Assembly: GCF_041893525.1 (NCBI RefSeq)
Contig: NZ_CP169068.1
DNA: 64,000 bases
From: Phaeobacter bryozoorum
GTDB taxonomy: Bacteria; Pseudomonadota; Alphaproteobacteria; Rhodobacterales; Rhodobacteraceae
Direction: 5' to 3' (one strand)
Positions 23,766-32,698 of this stretch are shown piece after piece (the stretch's first letter is position 1; each line of letters begins with the position of its first letter). Both the position numbers and the translations under genes were made by a program. Under the pieces are notes generated by a model. It was given only the letters and a program-made list of their open reading frames with translations, was not told where the DNA came from and did no database searches.

Positions 23766-26606
23766 TCATTTGCCCACCTTCCATGTGAGGTCTTTGGGGC
23801 CGGTGCCCACCGGCGAGGCCTGCGCCGGGATGGCGGGTTGGCTTTCGCTCAGATCGTCCGGCGCGGCGGCTTTCTCGATCTTCACCTTGAGGTCGAACCA
23901 TGCGGCCTGACCGGTGATCGGGTCGGAGTTGGCCCAGCGGAGGCCGTCGCCCTTGGGCGGCAGCAGCTCGTGAATCAGATGGTTCAGCAGGAAGCCCTTG
24001 GTCGCTTCTGGGGCGTTTTCCTCCAGTGCCCAGGCGCCCTTGCGCTTGCCGATGGCGTTCCAGGTCCAGACGGTGTTTTCATTGAGCGCGGCCATCTCCA
24101 TCACCGGAACGGTGATTTCGCCATGGGGGGAGGTGACCTTGGCCCAGTCGCCATCGCTGAGATTGTTTTGCCGCATCAGTTTGGTCGGCACATAAAGCGG
24201 GTTGCGCCCGTGGATCTGGCGCAGCCAGGCGTTTTGGGTGCCCCAGGAGTGATACATCGCCATAGGGCGCTGGGTGAGCGCATTGACGGTGTAGCCCTCG
24301 TTGCCCTGCTGGTCGGTTTCGTACCAGATCGGCAGCGGGTCCATGGTCTGGCGAATACGGTCGCGCAGATGCTCGGGCGGTTGGCGTTCGCCGTGACCTT
24401 CGGCGGCCAGCTGGAATTTGCGCAGCGGTTCGACATAGAGCTGGAATAGATAGGGCTGTGGGCTGTCGAACAGGCCGAGCTTCACCGCCCAGTCCTGATA
24501 GGCCATGTTCCAGGGTTTGAAATAGCTGGCCTCCGCCGGGATATGTTCGACAAAGAAACCGCCGTTTTCGATGTATTTGTTCAGCTGTTCGGGATTCACC
24601 TCGCCCCGGCCAACCTTGTCGCCATTTTCACCACGAAACCCAGCCAGCGGGCCGATGCCTGGCTTGCGTTCATGGTTCACGATATAGTCGGCATAGTCCT
24701 GCCATTTGGCGGTGCCGTCTTCATGGGTGAAGCCGGGCAGCTTCATCTTATTGGCAAGCTGCACCAGCACGGTCTGGAAACCCCGCACATCGCGGTCTGG
24801 TTCGACCACAGGCCAGCGGATCGCATCGGCTGCGCCATCGGCTTCGCAGATGGGACGGTCCAGCAGTGAGATGCAGTCGTGGCGTTCCAGATAGGTGGTG
24901 TCGGGCAGGATCAGATCGGCATAGGCCACCATCTCCGAGGAATAGGCGTCCGAATAGATGATCCGGGGGATCACATAGTCGCCGTTGTCATCGGTGTCGG
25001 TCAGCATCTCCATCACGCCGCGCGTGTTCATCGAGGAGTTCCACGACATATTCGCCATATACATGAACAGCGTATCGATCTTGTAGGGATCGCCGGCATG
25101 GGCGTTGGAGATCACCATATGCATCAGCCCGTGGCTGGACATCGGGTTTTCCCAGGTGAAGGCCTTGTCGATGCGGGCCGGACTGCCGTCGGTTTTCAGC
25201 GCCAGATGTTCCGGTCCGTGGACAAAGCCCAAATGCGGGCCATCCAGCGGTTTGTTCGGGGTGACGCGGCAATGGGGCGCGGGATGCGCCTCTACCGGTT
25301 TGGGATAGGGCGGTTTGAAGCGGAAACCGCCGGGGGCCTCGACCGTGCCCAGCAGGATCTGCAACACATGCAGGGCACGGCAGGTTTGAAACCCGTTAGC
25401 ATGGGCGGACACGCCGCGCATGGAGTGCATGGCGACGGGGCGGCCCTTCATCGTTTTATGGGTTTCGCCACGGAAATCGGTCCATTCCTGATCCAGCTCA
25501 AACGCCTCATCAAAGGCGACGCGGGCCAGCTCGGATGCGATTGCGCGGATGCGTTTGGCGGGGATGCCGCAGCGGTCGGCCACGGCTTCTGGGGCGTAGT
25601 CGTCGCTGAGATAGCGCTGGGCCATTAGCTGGAACACGGAGACATGGGTGATGCCATCCAGCTCAAATGAGCCGCCCAGGTCGGGACGTACGCCGCGCAT
25701 GTCAAAGGGGGCGAGCTTGCCTGTGGTACGGTTGATCACAAGTGGTGCGCCGTGGTCATCACGCAGGAATAAGCCATAGTCGGGGCTCTTGGGGTCCTGA
25801 TTCACCAGAACCGGCGCATTGGTGAACTGGCCGAGGTAGTCTAGGTCGATCTTGCCGGCCTTCATCAGCACATGCACCAGCGCCAGGATAAACAGCCCGT
25901 CGGTGCCCGGCGTGATGCCGACCCAATCGTCAGCCACCGCATTATAGCCAGAGCGGATCGGGTTTACGCCGATGACCCGCGCGCCACGCGCTTTGATCTT
26001 GCCGATGCCCATCTTGATGGGGTTGCTGTCGTGATCCTCGGCGACGCCGAACAGCAGGAACAGCTTGGTATGGTCCCAGTCGGGCTGGCCGAATTCCCAG
26101 AACGCGCCGCCCATGGTGTAGATGCCGGCGGTGGCCATATTGACCGAGCAGAAACCGCCATGGGCTGCATAGTTGCAGGTGCCGAAGTTCTGCGCCCAAA
26201 AGCTGGTGAAGCTCTGGGACTGGTCGCGGCCGGTGAAAAACGCCAGCTTTTCGGGGTTATCCTCGCGGATCGGTTCCAGCCAGCCCGCAGCGATGTCCAG
26301 CGCCTCGTCCCAGGAGATTTCCTCGAACTTGCCGGAGCCGCGCGGGCCGACGCGTTTCATTGGCGCACGCAGACGCGAGGGCGCGTTGTGCTGCATGATG
26401 CCGGCGGAGCCTTTGGCGCAGAGCACGCCCTTGTTCACCGGGTGATCGCGGTTGCCTTCGATATAGGCGACTTTCTTCTGGCCGTCCTCGCCGGTTTTCA
26501 TGTGGACGTTGATGCCGCAGCGGCAGGCGCACATGTAGCAGGTGGTCTGGCGGATCTCGTCCGACACGGGCGGCGAGGTGTCTAGCTGGGGCTGGGTATG
26601 TGCCAT
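23766..26606 (-). CDS. soeA: Sulfite dehydrogenase molybdopterin subunit SoeA
   Basis: 946 residues. N-terminal [4Fe-4S] motif CYMCACRCGINVHM with the fourth Cys in VLCAKGSAG; then the bis-MGD oxidoreductase fold (GRDQSQSFTSFWAQNFG, YADLILPDTTYLERHD) and the C-terminal dinucleotide-binding domain. There is no twin-arginine signal, so the enzyme is cytoplasmic, as known for SoeABC and unlike DmsA. SoeABC oxidises cytoplasmic sulfite to sulfate and passes electrons to quinone, which fits the nearby xsc that releases sulfite. A citrate synthase gene is 76 bp upstream on the same strand. A thiosulfate or polysulfide reductase is the main alternative. Confidence 0.88.
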   Translation of the reverse strand: MAHTQPQLDTSPPVSDEIRQTTCYMCACRCGINVHMKTGEDGQKKVAYIEGNRDHPVNKGVLCAKGSAGIMQHNAPSRLRAPMKRVGPRGSGKFEEISWDEALDIAAGWLEPIREDNPEKLAFFTGRDQSQSFTSFWAQNFGTCNYAAHGGFCSVNMATAGIYTMGGAFWEFGQPDWDHTKLFLLFGVAEDHDSNPIKMGIGKIKARGARVIGVNPIRSGYNAVADDWVGITPGTDGLFILALVHVLMKAGKIDLDYLGQFTNAPVLVNQDPKSPDYGLFLRDDHGAPLVINRTTGKLAPFDMRGVRPDLGGSFELDGITHVSVFQLMAQRYLSDDYAPEAVADRCGIPAKRIRAIASELARVAFDEAFELDQEWTDFRGETHKTMKGRPVAMHSMRGVSAHANGFQTCRALHVLQILLGTVEAPGGFRFKPPYPKPVEAHPAPHCRVTPNKPLDGPHLGFVHGPEHLALKTDGSPARIDKAFTWENPMSSHGLMHMVISNAHAGDPYKIDTLFMYMANMSWNSSMNTRGVMEMLTDTDDNGDYVIPRIIYSDAYSSEMVAYADLILPDTTYLERHDCISLLDRPICEADGAADAIRWPVVEPDRDVRGFQTVLVQLANKMKLPGFTHEDGTAKWQDYADYIVNHERKPGIGPLAGFRGENGDKVGRGEVNPEQLNKYIENGGFFVEHIPAEASYFKPWNMAYQDWAVKLGLFDSPQPYLFQLYVEPLRKFQLAAEGHGERQPPEHLRDRIRQTMDPLPIWYETDQQGNEGYTVNALTQRPMAMYHSWGTQNAWLRQIHGRNPLYVPTKLMRQNNLSDGDWAKVTSPHGEITVPVMEMAALNENTVWTWNAIGKRKGAWALEENAPEATKGFLLNHLIHELLPPKGDGLRWANSDPITGQAAWFDLKVKIEKAAAPDDLSESQPAIPAQASPVGTGPKDLTWKVGK

Positions 26607-26682
26607 GGTGTCCCTGTTTGATGATGCGCCGGGCCTGCATGGGCCGGGCGGCGTTATGTGATATGGCGCGGAGTGTCGCGGA

Positions 26683-27816
26683 TCAGCGCGTATTTATCGG
26701 AATATAGGCGCGGGGTTCCGGCCCGTTGTAAAGGGTCAGCGGGCGGATCAGGATATTGCCGCGCTGCTGTTCGATGCACTGGATGATCCAGCCGGGCATC
26801 CGCCCGATGGCAAAGATCGGCACGTAGAGATCCATCGCGATACCATGCAATTGGTAGATCACGCCGGAGTAGAAATCGACATTCACGTTGAGACCATGGC
26901 GCGCGTAGGGCTGCATCGTCTCGACCACGGCTTGCAGGATTTCATACCATTCCGGCGCGCCCATTTCCGCACCCAGCTGGCGCACGCCGTCGCGCATGTG
27001 CCGCGCGCGGGGGTCTTCCTTGCGGTAGACGCGGTGGCCAAATCCGGTGACGGCCTCCTTGGCGGCGCGTTTGGCCTTCACGTAGGCGGCGGCTTTGTCG
27101 GGGGTGCCGATCTCATGCACCATCTTCATCACGTCTTCGGCAGCGCCGCCATGGGCCGGACCTGCAAGGGTAGAGAGCGCGGTGACAATGCCGCCGTGCA
27201 GATTGGTTTCGGTCCCGATGGTGACGCGCGCGGCAAAGCTGGAGGCATTGGCGCCATGTTCGGCGTGCAGGATGAAATCCACATCCGCCAGCCGGGTGGC
27301 CTCGGCTGTGGGTTTTTCACCCTTCAGCATCCACAGCCAGTTGCCCGCATGGCTGAGATCCATGTCGGGCGCGACCACTTCGCGGTTATTTCGGATCGCG
27401 TCATGGGCGGCGATGATGATCGGCACCTGCGAAATCAGCCGGATGCCGTTTGCAACGAAGGCGTCTTCGCCCACCTGCTGGCTGTCTGGTTCGAGCGCGG
27501 CGAGGGCGGAGACGGCAGTGCGCAGCACGTCCATCGGATGGCCATCCTTGGTGGCGCGGATGATATCGAGCACCGCCGACGGCAGCACCCGCGCGGATTT
27601 CAGCGCGGCGTCAAAACCGGCCAGTTCCTCGGCAGTGGGCAGCTCGCCGTGGATCAGCAGGTAGCAGACTTCCTCGAAGGTGGAGTGGGTGGCGAGATCG
27701 TGAATCGAATAGCCGCGATAGCTCAGCTCGCCCTTGGCGCCATCAATGTCGGAGACCCCGGAGCGTTCGAAGTAGATCCCCTTCAGGCCCCGGTTGATCT
27801 TGACGTCATCGCTCAT
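26683..27816 (-). CDS. Citrate synthase (short type; possible 2-methylcitrate synthase activity)
   Basis: 377 residues from ATG 27816 with AAAGGAG just upstream; the frame extends to 28068 without family similarity. Catalytic elements: HAEHGANASSF, GPAHGGAAEDV, GFGHRVYRKEDPRA and, near the end, IGRMPGWIIQ. Length and motifs fit the CitZ/PrpC-like type II group that includes both citrate and 2-methylcitrate synthases. It condenses acetyl-CoA (here supplied from taurine via Xsc and Pta) with oxaloacetate. It precedes soeABC on the same strand, and its start is only 32 bp from the divergent pta start. Confidence 0.88.
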   Translation of the reverse strand: MSDDVKINRGLKGIYFERSGVSDIDGAKGELSYRGYSIHDLATHSTFEEVCYLLIHGELPTAEELAGFDAALKSARVLPSAVLDIIRATKDGHPMDVLRTAVSALAALEPDSQQVGEDAFVANGIRLISQVPIIIAAHDAIRNNREVVAPDMDLSHAGNWLWMLKGEKPTAEATRLADVDFILHAEHGANASSFAARVTIGTETNLHGGIVTALSTLAGPAHGGAAEDVMKMVHEIGTPDKAAAYVKAKRAAKEAVTGFGHRVYRKEDPRARHMRDGVRQLGAEMGAPEWYEILQAVVETMQPYARHGLNVNVDFYSGVIYQLHGIAMDLYVPIFAIGRMPGWIIQCIEQQRGNILIRPLTLYNGPEPRAYIPINTR

Positions 27817-27848
27817 TGCTGGCTCCTTTCCCCGCAAGGGAGATAAAA

Positions 27849-28700
27849 ATGACTGTACTTGAAAAGGCATATGCGCACGCCCGCAACCGCAAGGCGCGGG
27901 TGGTGTTCCCCGAAATGGACGATCCCAGAGTGGCGGCCGCCGTCGACCAGCTGACCCGCGAGGGGCTGGTGGAGGCGGTGCCTTTGGCGCCGCTGTCTGA
28001 CGCGCATGTGGAGGTGCTGGTGGCCGCGCGCGGCATGAAAGAGGGGATTGCCAAGCGGATGCTCGCAAAACCCTTGTACCGTGCGGCCGCGATGGTTTCT
28101 GCGGGCGAAGCGGATGCGATGGTGGCGGGTGCGGATGTGCCCACGCGCCGGGTGATCGAGGCGGCGAGCATCGGCATCGGGCTGGATGCAGGGGTCAGCA
28201 CCGCCTCGTCGTTTTTCCTGATGATCTTTCCCGATGGGCGCGAATTGGTGTTTGCCGACTGTGCCGTCAACGTGGCGCCGGATGCCGCGCAACTGGCTGA
28301 TATTGCACGGGCTTCTGCGCGCTCTGCCGAGGCGCTCTTGGGGGCTGCGCGGGTTGCGATGCTGTCGTTTTCCACCGGCACCTCAGGCGATGGCGACAGT
28401 GTGGCGCTGGTGCGCGCGGCGGCAGAGGCCAGCGGGTTTGCAGGTCCGGTGCAGACGGATGCGGCGCTCAATCCTGCGATTGCCGAGAAGAAGGGCATCG
28501 CCCCGGTTAAGGCCAATGTGCTGATCTTCCCGACGCTGGATGCGGGCAACATCGGATACAAACTCTGCCAGGAATTGGGCGGCGCGCAGGCGCTGGGGCC
28601 GTTCTTGCAGGGCTTTGCCAAGCCGGTCTGCGATCTGAGCCGGGGCGCCTCGGTCGAGGATATCGTGGCGGCGACCGTTCTGACGGTGGCGCAGATCTGA
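27849..28700 (+). CDS. pta: Phosphate acetyltransferase
   Basis: 283 residues from ATG 27849 (AGGGAG upstream). PTA_PTB family: N-terminus ARVVFPEMDDPRV, then AGEADAMVAGADVPTRRVIEA, LSFSTGTSGDGDS and FPTLDAGNIGYKL. It converts acetyl phosphate and CoA to acetyl-CoA; in taurine degraders this gene normally accompanies xsc. It is somewhat shorter than the usual 310-330 residues but both ends look complete. It is the only + strand gene of the taurine block and is divergent from citrate synthase with a 32-bp gap. Confidence 0.9.
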   Translation: MTVLEKAYAHARNRKARVVFPEMDDPRVAAAVDQLTREGLVEAVPLAPLSDAHVEVLVAARGMKEGIAKRMLAKPLYRAAAMVSAGEADAMVAGADVPTRRVIEAASIGIGLDAGVSTASSFFLMIFPDGRELVFADCAVNVAPDAAQLADIARASARSAEALLGAARVAMLSFSTGTSGDGDSVALVRAAAEASGFAGPVQTDAALNPAIAEKKGIAPVKANVLIFPTLDAGNIGYKLCQELGGAQALGPFLQGFAKPVCDLSRGASVEDIVAATVLTVAQI

Positions 28701-28737
28701 TCCGGCGCGTGAGATGGCAGGAGGGCGGGGGCGGCGA

Positions 28738-29898
28738 TCATGGCGTCCCCATCAGGGTCTGGGCATCCATGGCGATCTGGCGCTCTTCCTCGGCCTCGAC
28801 CACCCAGATCGCCACCTTGGAGCTGGCCGCATGCAGGCGCGATTTGCGGGCGTGGTTGGCATCCACATCCATCCGCGCGCCGATCCATTCCAGACCGCGC
28901 AGGATGCGGGCACGCACACCCACCGCGTTTTCGCCGATGCCGCCGGTGAAGGCGATGGCATCAAGCCCCTCCATTGCGGCAATCAGACTGCCCGCATGAC
29001 GCAGGCTCCAATAGCAGAAATGTTCGATGGCAAAGGCGCTGTCAGCACTGGGGTCGAGCATCAGGTTGCGCATGTCGGATTTGCCACCTGACAGGCCGAG
29101 CAGGCCGCTTTCATTGTTGAGGATCGCTTTGGTGCGGTCGAGGCCGTTGTCCTCGACCAGGCGCAGCACCGCATTGGCGTCGATCCCGCCTGACCGTGTG
29201 CCCATGGTGAGGCCATCCAGGGGCGAATAGCCCATGGTGGTGGCAACGGACTGGCCATTGCGGATCGCACAGAGCGACGCGCCATTGCCGAGGTGAAACG
29301 CCAGCAGGCGCGAGGGCAGGGCGGCGCCGGAAATCTCCGGCAGGCGCCGCACCAGCGAGGCGTAGGACAGACCGTGAAACCCGTAGCGGCGGATGCCCTT
29401 GGTCTCTTCCACGCGGGGGATCGCATAGCGCGTTGCGACCTCGGGGTTGGTGGCGTGAAACGAGGTGTCAAAGCTGGCAAACTGCGGCAGATCGGGTGCG
29501 GTGGCGGCCATGGTGTCGATCGCGGCAAGGCTATGGGGGTTATGCAGCGGGGCAAGCGGCGTGCAGTCGGCGATCTCGGCCCGGATATCGGCGGTGATCC
29601 GCACCGGCTTGGTCAGCTTACGCCCGCCATGCACCACCCGGTGGCCCACGGCGGCCAGATCTGCGGGATCAATGCCATGGTCCGGCAGCGCCGCCAGAAT
29701 GGCCGCCAGCGCCTCGGCATGGGTGGGGAACTGGCTGTCCCGGCTGTCGCCCGCGATGCGCAGGCGCGATTGCGGCGTGCCGATCCCCTCGGCCAGACCG
29801 GCGAGCCGCTGAGTGAGGTCGGCGTCGAAGATCGCGAATTTGATCGAAGAGGATCCTGCATTGAGGATCAGGATATCAGCGGCGGATCGGGGGCTCAT
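28738..29898 (-). CDS. ackA: Acetate kinase
   Basis: 386 residues. ASKHA kinase: ILILNAGSSSIKF at the N-terminus, VGHRVVHGG, FHLGNGASLCAI with the phosphate-binding loop, GLTMGTRSGGID, and near the end AFTGGIGENA. It interconverts acetyl phosphate and acetate with ADP/ATP, so it can gain ATP from the acetyl phosphate made by Xsc. It overlaps the upstream tauE gene by four bases and so belongs to the xsc-tauE-ackA operon; convergent with pta. Confidence 0.93.
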   Translation of the reverse strand: MSPRSAADILILNAGSSSIKFAIFDADLTQRLAGLAEGIGTPQSRLRIAGDSRDSQFPTHAEALAAILAALPDHGIDPADLAAVGHRVVHGGRKLTKPVRITADIRAEIADCTPLAPLHNPHSLAAIDTMAATAPDLPQFASFDTSFHATNPEVATRYAIPRVEETKGIRRYGFHGLSYASLVRRLPEISGAALPSRLLAFHLGNGASLCAIRNGQSVATTMGYSPLDGLTMGTRSGGIDANAVLRLVEDNGLDRTKAILNNESGLLGLSGGKSDMRNLMLDPSADSAFAIEHFCYWSLRHAGSLIAAMEGLDAIAFTGGIGENAVGVRARILRGLEWIGARMDVDANHARKSRLHAASSKVAIWVVEAEEERQIAMDAQTLMGTP

Positions 29899-30641
29899 AG
29901 CGCAACCTTCGCGATATTGAGGGCGGCCAGAGCCGCCAGCAGGGTGACGACATAGCGACGAAACAGATGCGGCGCGGCGAGCGCAAAGCCGCGTGAACCA
30001 ACCCAGACGCCCGCGCCAAGGATCGGAAAGGCAAGGAGAACCCCCCAGAGCGTGTCCGGCCCGGTCAGCCCATGGGCGGACATCACCGGCAGGGCCATCA
30101 GGTCGATGCCGGTGAGAAACACGATCATCGTGGCGCGAAACACCGCAGGCGGGATCGGCTGCGCGGTCATGAAGGCGGCGGCGGGTAGACCGCCGACACC
30201 TGCGCTGTTGGCCATGCCGGAGGCCATGCCCACAGTGACATGACCGGTAGTGCCGATGGGCCGCGCGAGGCTCCAGCCGCTGAGCAGGAGCAGGCTGAGC
30301 GCAAAGATCAGCACCGAGATCACCAGCCGGGCCTGATCCGGGCCAAGGCGCGCCATCACGGCCACGGCGGGCAGGGTGGCAACGGCGGCACCTGCCAAGA
30401 GGGCCGCCGATCTGCGCCAGTCGATATGGGGGCGGATGCCGCGCGCCTGAAAGACGGTCATCGCAATCTCGCAGGCAAAGACCACAGGGATCAGCGGCAG
30501 CGGGTTGGTGATGAGAGCGGCAAGGATGATGAAGATCGCGGAAAAGCCAAAGCCGGAGTAACCGCGGATAAAGGCCGCCGCAAACAATGCGGCGGCCAGA
30601 AAGGCGCCCGCGCCCATTGAGAGATCAAAAGGCAGGGGCAT
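29895..30641 (-). CDS. tauE: TauE/SafE-family sulfite/sulfonate exporter
   Basis: 248 residues, about eight hydrophobic segments in two repeats (AAAFIRGYSGFGFSAIFIILAAL near the start; VTVGMASGMANSAGVGGLP in the second). TauE/SafE carriers export sulfite or sulfoacetate. The gene lies five bases downstream of xsc and overlaps ackA by four bases, so a sulfite-export role matches the sulfite released by Xsc. With SoeABC encoded nearby, the cell has two outlets for sulfite. Confidence 0.88.
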   Translation of the reverse strand: MPLPFDLSMGAGAFLAAALFAAAFIRGYSGFGFSAIFIILAALITNPLPLIPVVFACEIAMTVFQARGIRPHIDWRRSAALLAGAAVATLPAVAVMARLGPDQARLVISVLIFALSLLLLSGWSLARPIGTTGHVTVGMASGMANSAGVGGLPAAAFMTAQPIPPAVFRATMIVFLTGIDLMALPVMSAHGLTGPDTLWGVLLAFPILGAGVWVGSRGFALAAPHLFRRYVVTLLAALAALNIAKVAL

Positions 30642-30646
30642 TTGCG

Positions 30647-32422
30647 TCAGACCTGCTGTTCGCGCATGTCGGCCTTGTCGATGCCTGCCACGCGGACCGG
30701 CTTCTTCATGGCGTCACGGCGGAACGGTTCCCCCAGTTCCTGGTTGATCATGGCTTCGATCAGGGTGGTCTTGCCGTTTTTCTGGTCCTCGATGGCCTGC
30801 GCCAGCGCCGAGGTCAGCTCGTCCATGGTGCGGGCCACAACGCCGTTGAGACCACAGGCCTTGGCGATGCCTGCATAAGAGACCTGCTCGTCCAGCTCGG
30901 TGCCGACGAAGTTGTCGTCAAACCACAGGGTGGAGTTCCGTTTCTCCGCGCCCCACTGGTAGTTGCGGAACACGACATGGGTGATGGCGGGCCATTCCTC
31001 GCGGCCGATGGCGGTCAGCTCGGTCACGGCGATGCCGAATGCGCCGTCGCCGGAGAAGCCGACGACAGGGGTGTCCGGGCAGCCGATCTTGGCGCCGATG
31101 ACAGCGGGCAGACCATAGCCGCAGGGGCCGAACAGGCCGGGGGCGAGGTATTTGCGGCCTTCGTCAAAGGAGGGGTAGGCGTTGCCGATGGCACAGTTGT
31201 TGCCGATGTCGGAGGAGATGATCGCCTCACGGGGGAGGGCCTGCTGGATGGCGCGCCATGCCATGCGCGGGCTCATCCAGTCGGGTTTGTCGTCGCGGGC
31301 GCGCTGGTTCCAGGTGGTGCCCGGATCGTCGTCCTCGTGGGTCATTTCAGTCAGCTGCTGGGCCCAGCGGGATTTGGTTTCCGCGATGCGGTTCCTGCGC
31401 TCGTCGCGGCCCGCGTCACCGGCGGTGTCGCTCAGCTGCGCCAGAATGCCATTGGCCACTTTGGCGGCATCGCCGATGATGCCGACGGAGACTTTCTTGG
31501 TCAGGCCGATGCGGTCGGGATTGATATCGACCTGAATGATCTTGGCATTGGCCGGCCAGTATTCCATGCCGTACCCCGGCAGGGTGGAGAACGGGTTCAG
31601 ACGGGTGCCGAGGCAGAGGACGACGTCGGCGTCCTTGATCAGCTCCATGCCGGCCTTGGACCCGTTGTAGCCCAGCGGACCTGCAAACAGCGGGTGGTTG
31701 CCGGGGAAGGCATCGTTGTGCTGGTAGCCCACGCAGACCGGAGCATCCAGACGCTCGGCCAGTGCTTTCGACGCGGCGATGCCGCCCTTGGACAGGACAA
31801 CACCGGCACCGTTCAGGATCACCGGGTTCTTGGCTTCGGAGAGCAGTTTGGCCGCATCGCTGACAGCGGTTTCGCCACCGGAGGGGCGTTCGAATTCGAC
31901 GATGGCGGGCAGTTCGATGTCGATGACCTGGGTCCACATGTCGCGCGGGATGTTCAGCTGCGCAGGCGCCGAGGCGCGTTTGGCGTTCATGATCACACGG
32001 TTCAGCACTTCGGCCACGCGGGAGGGGTCGCGGACCTCTTCCTGATAGGCCACGCAGTCGGCGAACATGCGCATTTGTTCCATTTCCTGGAAACCGCCCT
32101 GACCGATGGTCTTGTTCGCGGCCTGCGGGGTGACCAGCAGCAGCGGCGTGTGGTTCCAGTAGGCGGTTTTGACGGCGGTTACGAAGTTGGTGATGCCGGG
32201 GCCGTTCTGGGCGATCATCATCGACATCTTGCCGGTGGCGCGGGTGTAGCCATCGGCCATCATCCCGCCGGAGCCTTCATGGGCGCAGTCCCAGAAAGTG
32301 ATGCCCGCTTCGGGGAAGATGTCGGAAATCGGCATCATGGCCGAGCCGATGATGCCAAACGCATGTTGGATGCCGTGCATTTGCAGTGTTTTTACAAATG
32401 CTTCCTCGGTGGTCATTTTCAT
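30647..32422 (-). CDS. xsc: Sulfoacetaldehyde acetyltransferase
   Basis: 591 residues from ATG 32422 (AGGAGAA upstream), the expected Xsc length. Thiamine-diphosphate enzyme: N-terminal MTTEEAFVKTLQMHGIQHAF, the Glu-containing CAHEGSGGMMADGYTRA, GDGAFGIAVTELTAI for the cofactor-binding motif, and NYQWGAEKRNSTLWFDDNF, typical of Xsc rather than acetolactate synthase. It splits sulfoacetaldehyde with phosphate into acetyl phosphate and sulfite. First gene of xsc-tauE-ackA; paired TauR-box-like repeats lie 84-116 bp upstream. Confidence 0.95.
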   Translation of the reverse strand: MKMTTEEAFVKTLQMHGIQHAFGIIGSAMMPISDIFPEAGITFWDCAHEGSGGMMADGYTRATGKMSMMIAQNGPGITNFVTAVKTAYWNHTPLLLVTPQAANKTIGQGGFQEMEQMRMFADCVAYQEEVRDPSRVAEVLNRVIMNAKRASAPAQLNIPRDMWTQVIDIELPAIVEFERPSGGETAVSDAAKLLSEAKNPVILNGAGVVLSKGGIAASKALAERLDAPVCVGYQHNDAFPGNHPLFAGPLGYNGSKAGMELIKDADVVLCLGTRLNPFSTLPGYGMEYWPANAKIIQVDINPDRIGLTKKVSVGIIGDAAKVANGILAQLSDTAGDAGRDERRNRIAETKSRWAQQLTEMTHEDDDPGTTWNQRARDDKPDWMSPRMAWRAIQQALPREAIISSDIGNNCAIGNAYPSFDEGRKYLAPGLFGPCGYGLPAVIGAKIGCPDTPVVGFSGDGAFGIAVTELTAIGREEWPAITHVVFRNYQWGAEKRNSTLWFDDNFVGTELDEQVSYAGIAKACGLNGVVARTMDELTSALAQAIEDQKNGKTTLIEAMINQELGEPFRRDAMKKPVRVAGIDKADMREQQV

Positions 32423-32505
32423 CGCGTGTTCTCCTGATGAGACGCCAATAGGGCAGGCACAAAGGCCGGGATGACTTCTGGTGTATTCCGCCGCGCGAGG
32501 GGCGG

Positions 32506-32538
32506 TTAGGGCCAGTTCACGGGCTGGATTAAGACCAG
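32506..32538 (-). promoter_or_regulatory. TauR-box-like direct repeats upstream of xsc
   Basis: On the minus strand CTGGTCTTAA (32538-32529) and CTGGCCCTAA (32515-32506), starts 23 bp apart, each one mismatch from CTGGACYTAA, the box I know for Rhodobacter capsulatus TauR. They lie about 84 bp before the xsc start. Confidence 0.65.
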
Positions 32539-32698
32539 TATTCCAGGGCGTGCCGAATGCTGCGCTGCGGCGGCAAACGGGGCGCAGGCACGGCACGTCC
32601 CGAGCGCGTTCTGATCGCGTCCTGATGGCGCTTCAGGCACGCTTGGGGCAGGCACCGGGCAGGCTTTGGGGCGGTCCGAGTGGGATTGCCTTGCAGGG

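Noticed and set aside
22023..26606. DMSO reductase (DmsABC) annotation
   Set aside because: The catalytic subunit lacks a twin-arginine signal and the locus releases sulfite, which favours SoeABC; still distinguishable only by phylogeny or assay.
30587..32437. Long + strand open frame (616 codons) opposite xsc
   Set aside because: Antisense of xsc with no recognisable domain and no ribosome-binding site.
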